Source: an uncultured Prevotellaceae bacterium (GTDB lineage: Bacteria; Bacteroidota; Bacteroidia; Bacteroidales; Bacteroidaceae). From it: a stretch of 7,289 nucleotides of DNA. Below are positions 4,553 through 7,289 of the stretch, piece by piece. Both the position numbers and the translations under genes were made by a program. Every line of letters starts with the position of its first letter. Position 1 is the first letter of the stretch. The stretch spans positions 1 through 7,289 of the forward strand of contig CAMPCG010000143.1 in the NCBI GenBank assembly GCA_946644025.1, in the 5' to 3' direction. Below the pieces are notes generated by a model. That model ran no database searches. It was not told the origin of the DNA and saw nothing but the letters and a program-made list of their open reading frames with translations.

Positions 4553-6766
4553 TTAATTGATTATAGCGGCCGCTAACTCCTTTTTCATCGTGAGCACGTT
4601 CTGCTTGCCTATGCGCTCATAGTTGATGGTGTCCATGAGCTTCCTCACGAGCAGTATTCCCAGCCCTCCCACGGGCCGCTCTTCGGCCGAGAGCGTGGTG
4701 TCGGCCTTCGATGCCTCTGTCGGGTCGAAGGAGATGCCGTTGTCGGTGATGATGAACTTCAGCTGCCGTCCGTCCGAGGTCACGCGGATGTTGACCGTGC
4801 CGTGGCTGCCGGCGGGGTAGGCATACTCCATGACGTTCACCACGGCCTCCTCCAGCGCCAGGCGCAGCTTCCCGGCCAGGGGCTTGTCGATGCCCAGGCG
4901 CGCCGTCACGTCCTTGATGAAGGTGCTCAGCGTGGCCACCTCCTTCACGTCGTTGCTCAGGGTGAGCGTCTCGTCGAGGATGTTGTGTACCTCCTGCGGC
5001 GTATAGCTCACGGCCAGCAGCGTCATGTCGTCGCTCTGCTCGGCGTCGCCCACGAACGCTCTCCACCGCGCTATGACGCTCTCCACCAGCTCCTTGGCAT
5101 CGGTCGTCTCGCCGGATGCGGCCAGCTCGGCCACGTGTTCCCTGCCCAGCAGCTGCTTCTCGGCGTTCTTGGCCTCGGTCAGTCCGTCGGTGTAGAAGAG
5201 CAGCGTGTCGCCCCGATTCATGTCGAGTTCCTGCGCCTCGTAGCCGAAGTCGGCGAAGATGCCCACGGGCAGGTTCGCCTTCACCTCCAGCAGGCGAGAC
5301 TTGGAGCGGGTGAGCAGGATGGGCACCTCGTGGCCGGCGTTGCAGTAGCGCAGATGGCCCGAAGGCAGGTCGAGCACGCCGACGAAGAGGGTGATGAAGA
5401 TGTTCGATGTATTGTTGCGGCAGGCGGCCTGGTTCAGCTCGCCCATGATGCGGGCGGGGTTGCTCTCGCGGGCGGCCACGTTGCGGAAGAGTGTCTGCGT
5501 GATGGCCATGATGAGTGCCGCGGGGATGCCCTTTCCCGTGACGTCGCCTATGCAGAAGAAGAGTTTGTCGTCGCGGATGAAGGCATTGTAGAGGTCGCCG
5601 CCCACCTGCTTGGCGGGGATGAGCCGGCCCACCACCTTCACGCTGTCAGACCCCAACTCCTCGTTGGCATCGGGCAGCAGCGCCTGCTGTATGTTGCTCG
5701 CCACCTGCAGCTCCTTGTTGATGTACTCCTGCTCCTGGGTCTGCTTACGCAGCTTCTCGTCCTTGCGGCGGAAGGCAAAGACCACGCCGAGCAGCACGGC
5801 GAAGGCCAGCAGCATGAGCAACAGCAGCTGCAGCCGGAGACGTATGAGCGGCTCGAAGACCTCGTCGTCGTAGCACACCACGGCCAGCTGCCAGTGGGGC
5901 TGCCCCTTCATGTTGGCAAAGAAGACGCGCGCACTGCGGCCGTTGGCCTTGAAGGTGATGAAGTCGCAGCGCCCTGTGGCACTGAGCGTGCGCTCCACGG
6001 TGCTGTCGTTAATAAGGTCCACGACGTGATTCGCTTCCAGCGCGTCGGTGTGCTCTTCGTCGGGCTTCACGATGGACTTGCCGTCTTCAGTGAGCAGCAT
6101 CACGTACGACGAGGGGAAGAGATGGCGCGCATTGATGGTGTCGCTCAGCCACGCTATCGACACGTCGGCCCCCGCCACACCGGCCACCTGGCCCTTGCGG
6201 TCTTTGAACGGCAGGAAGTAAGACGTGACCATGACCTTGGCACCGTCAACGTCCATATAGGGGTCTTCCCAGAAGCCCCCGGCGCCGGCCTCAACCTTCG
6301 CCTTGAAAGCCTCGTCGCCAAACCAGTCGTGAGCGGCACCGCCAATGTCGAGCGTCTCCACGACGCCGTCGGCATCGCGCCGGGCGTAGGGCTCATACCA
6401 CGCTCCCTTCTGAGGGTAGAAATGGGGACGGAAGAAGACGCTCACACCCCGCAGGTGGGGCTCCAGACTGGCCATGCGCGTCACCGTGATGAGGGCCGAG
6501 TCGGGCTGGTCCAAGTGGGCCTGGAACTTCCAGCTGAAGTCTCGCAGCAGCGCCTCGGTGGAGTTCAGCGTGCTCTTGATGAGGAAGGCCTTCATGCGCA
6601 ACTCGCCCTCGGCACGCTTCTCCAGCTGCTCCTCCATCAGGTCGTGGGTCAGGTAATACTGGGCAGCCGATAGGAGCTCAAGGAGCAGCGCCGCCGAAAC
6701 AACAATCAGCAGACTCCTCCTGCGCAACAACAAGCGCTTGATCTTCTCCATCATAGTTCGCCACAT
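4553..6766 (-). CDS. Membrane Cache sensor - SpoIIE/RsbU PP2C phosphatase - RsbW-like GHKL ATPase fusion
   Basis: Predicted 737-residue inner-membrane signalling protein. I chose the ATG at 6766; the frame also opens from a TTG at 6775 (740 residues). In order from the ATG: a first membrane segment about 18-39; a periplasmic double-Cache-like region about 42-305 (GGFWEDPYMDVDGAK, then VAGVAGADVSI); a second membrane segment about 312-332; a coiled-coil linker (KQTQEQEYINKELQVASNIQ); a SpoIIE-type PP2C domain about 360-590; and a C-terminal HATPase domain about 600-730. The phosphatase metal ligands look intact: VGGD (Asp391), IGDVTGKG (Asp408), FYTDG (Asp527), SDDMTLL (Asp579/580). The ATPase has an N box (LEEAVVNV, Asn644), a G1 box (DNG 675-677) and a G2 box (GGLGILLV). 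It should sense a periplasmic ligand and set the phosphorylation of the STAS protein encoded next. Fusing phosphatase and kinase-like domains puts opposing activities in one chain. The ligand is unknown. Confidence 0.95.
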   Translation of the reverse strand: MWRTMMEKIKRLLLRRRSLLIVVSAALLLELLSAAQYYLTHDLMEEQLEKRAEGELRMKAFLIKSTLNSTEALLRDFSWKFQAHLDQPDSALITVTRMASLEPHLRGVSVFFRPHFYPQKGAWYEPYARRDADGVVETLDIGGAAHDWFGDEAFKAKVEAGAGGFWEDPYMDVDGAKVMVTSYFLPFKDRKGQVAGVAGADVSIAWLSDTINARHLFPSSYVMLLTEDGKSIVKPDEEHTDALEANHVVDLINDSTVERTLSATGRCDFITFKANGRSARVFFANMKGQPHWQLAVVCYDDEVFEPLIRLRLQLLLLMLLAFAVLLGVVFAFRRKDEKLRKQTQEQEYINKELQVASNIQQALLPDANEELGSDSVKVVGRLIPAKQVGGDLYNAFIRDDKLFFCIGDVTGKGIPAALIMAITQTLFRNVAARESNPARIMGELNQAACRNNTSNIFITLFVGVLDLPSGHLRYCNAGHEVPILLTRSKSRLLEVKANLPVGIFADFGYEAQELDMNRGDTLLFYTDGLTEAKNAEKQLLGREHVAELAASGETTDAKELVESVIARWRAFVGDAEQSDDMTLLAVSYTPQEVHNILDETLTLSNDVKEVATLSTFIKDVTARLGIDKPLAGKLRLALEEAVVNVMEYAYPAGSHGTVNIRVTSDGRQLKFIITDNGISFDPTEASKADTTLSAEERPVGGLGILLVRKLMDTINYERIGKQNVLTMKKELAAAIIN

Positions 6767-6776
6767 AATTAACAAA

Positions 6777-6800
6777 CCTCAGACCCTTGGCCTGAGACCC
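6777..6800. repeat. Short direct/inverted repeat in the sensor gene leader
   Basis: Two 10-mers, CCTCAGACCC (6777-6786) and CCTGAGACCC (6791-6800), differ at one base and are separated by TTGG. The differing base makes CTCAG and CTGAG an inverted pair as well, able to form a short hairpin in the predicted 5' leader. It lies between the likely transcription start and the start codon, so it could be an operator or a leader structure. No function is established. Confidence 0.4.
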
Positions 6801-6812
6801 TAAACTTAAGCG

Positions 6813-6820
6813 CAAAAATA
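6813..6820 (-). promoter_or_regulatory. Putative Bacteroidota -7 promoter box for the sensor operon
   Basis: On the minus strand these bases read TATTTTTG, an exact match to the Bacteroidota primary-sigma -7 consensus TAnnTTTG. Transcription would begin near 6806, leaving a leader of about 40 nt before the ATG at 6766. A well-placed -33 TTTG was not found, so support comes from the -7 box and its position alone. A sigma70-style TATAAT preceded 17 bases upstream by TTTG also occurs further upstream (around 6855-6890) and is a weaker alternative. Confidence 0.5.
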
Positions 6821-6925
6821 ATACAATTCACCCATAGTCCGATAAAACCACATCTTTTATTATATCATTTTAACACTAACCCAAAGCTGACAACGGGTTA
6901 AAACCGACAAGGGGTGCGGCACATA

Positions 6926-7030
6926 AAAGCCGTTGGTATTTTTACAAACCACGTCGACGTTTGTATAAACGCTGTCGGCGTTTGTACAAACGCTGTCGGT
7001 GTTTATAGAAACGCTGACAGTGTTTGAAGA
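6926..7030. repeat. Five 21-bp palindromic tandem repeats
   Basis: Five back-to-back 21-bp units start at 6926, 6947, 6968, 6989 and 7010. Units three and four are closest to each other and the outer ones are degenerate. The core is AAACGC-TGTCG-GCGTTT, a 6-bp stem with a 5-base loop (6967-6983), and junctions are also palindromic (GCGTTTGTACAAACGC, 6978-6993). There are no spacers, so this is not a CRISPR array. Twenty-one bp is two helical turns, so every unit faces the same side of the DNA, as in arrays of protein-binding sites. The period is also a multiple of three, which produces a false ORF with a seven-residue repeat. The array lies about 105-210 bp upstream of the predicted promoter. 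Confidence 0.85.
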
Positions 7031-7181
7031 TTGTCCCGGCTCTCCCCCCATACAATGTACGGGCAAAAGCAGCTTTTCAACGGCGCAAGCCGAGCATATT
7101 AAATAAGATATGTTCTATAAATTGGCAAAGGAAACTACAAAGCCCGCTAATGTTAGAGCAATAACAGGCGGTGCAGGGGAT

Positions 7182-7229
7182 AAAAAAACAACAATCCGCA
7201 AGACGCTGCTTGACAGTTTCTTGCGGATT
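7182..7229 (-). terminator. Rho-independent terminator after tRNA-Arg
   Basis: On the minus strand a perfect 11-bp stem, AATCCGCAAGA with TCTTGCGGATT (plus 7219-7229 and 7193-7203), encloses a 15-base loop and is followed by GTTG and seven T (plus A run 7182-7188). It starts 8 bases after the tRNA 3' end and clearly ends that transcript, insulating the downstream operon from tRNA transcription. Confidence 0.93.
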
Positions 7230-7237
7230 TCCCGTTG

Positions 7238-7289
7238 TGATTCCGTCGGGATTCGAACCCGAGACCCACAGCTTAGAAGGCTGTTGCTC
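7238..7289 (-). tRNA. tRNA-Arg (TCT anticodon), 3' portion
   Basis: The minus strand shows the anticodon arm ACAGC-CTTCTAA-GCTGT, whose loop gives anticodon TCT (decodes AGA, Arg). It then shows the T arm TCGGG-TTCGAAT-CCCGA and the 3' acceptor strand CGGAATC with discriminator A at 7238. CCA is not encoded. The acceptor 5' strand and D arm, about 22 bases, lie beyond the right edge. tRNA 3' ends are common integration sites, but no duplicated tRNA end is visible in this window. Confidence 0.93.

Larger units (their letters stand above)
6767..7181. other. Noncoding region between the tRNA terminator and the sensor operon
   Basis: No credible gene was found in this stretch of about 415 bases. 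It contains the sensor operon leader and -7 box, an A/T-rich segment (about 6810-6880), a near-repeat GACAACGGGTT/GACAAGGGGTG (6889-6916), the 21-bp repeat array, and about 150 bases (7031-7181) in which I recognise nothing. The 68-codon minus-strand ORF at 6860-7066 only translates the repeat array and shows no sign of being real. Confidence 0.6.

Noticed and set aside
4802..6673. 623-codon plus-strand ORF
   Set aside because: It is antisense to the sensor/phosphatase gene with intact catalytic motifs; it is a codon-bias shadow of GC-rich DNA.
6926..7030. CRISPR array
   Set aside because: Units are contiguous with no unique spacers and there are no cas genes.
6860..7066. 68-codon minus-strand ORF with a heptapeptide repeat
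   Set aside because: Its repeat arises from the 21-bp DNA array; it has no supported start context or domain.
7110..7289. Open plus-strand frame running off the right edge
   Set aside because: It is antisense to the tRNA-Arg and its terminator, a common source of false proteins.
7238..7289. Integrative-element attachment site at the tRNA end
   Set aside because: No integrase gene and no duplicated tRNA 3' segment are visible in the window.

Overview
The window looks like Bacteroidota DNA, probably order Bacteroidales and Prevotella-like. Supporting signs are start codons without Shine-Dalgarno sequences, preceded instead by G-poor leaders; a TAnnTTTG-type -7 box ahead of the first operon gene; and a fairly GC-rich coding style that creates long false ORFs on the opposite strand. 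The assignment is inferred from these features, not from a database match.

Everything convincing is on the minus strand, so the reading order runs from high to low coordinates. At the right edge is the 3' part of a tRNA-Arg (anticodon TCT, 7238-7289), followed by a strong intrinsic terminator (7182-7229). About 400 noncoding bases follow, holding five 21-bp palindromic repeats (6926-7030) and a likely promoter (6813-6820). Four co-directional genes come next. They are a membrane Cache-sensor/SpoIIE-type PP2C phosphatase fused to a GHKL (RsbW-like) ATPase domain (4553-6766), a STAS anti-sigma-factor antagonist (4234-4539), an outer-membrane beta-barrel protein resembling the alginate-export porin family (2739-4061), and a nonribosomal peptide synthetase that opens with condensation and adenylation domains and runs off the left edge (1-2622).

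The first two genes make a compact partner-switching module: sensor, phosphatase and kinase-like domain in one polypeptide, with the STAS substrate 13 bp downstream. No sigma factor or other output protein is visible. The shared strand and order suggest, but do not prove, that this module is co-expressed with the porin and the NRPS, and that the porin may move the NRPS product or a precursor across the outer membrane.

The most unusual signal is a GC-rich palindromic repeat present twice in opposite orientations. One copy (4095-4233) fills the STAS-porin gap. The other (about 1097-1179) sits inside the NRPS adenylation domain and is translated in frame as a Gly/Pro/Arg/Ser-rich insertion of about 28 residues. 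This resembles the protein-coding palindromic elements known from Rickettsia. Other notable structure includes a 9-bp tandem array inside a 115-nt stretch whose mRNA contains no G, immediately before the NRPS start; TAACTCC heptamers abutting two start codons; and G-quadruplex-type G runs in both repeat copies.
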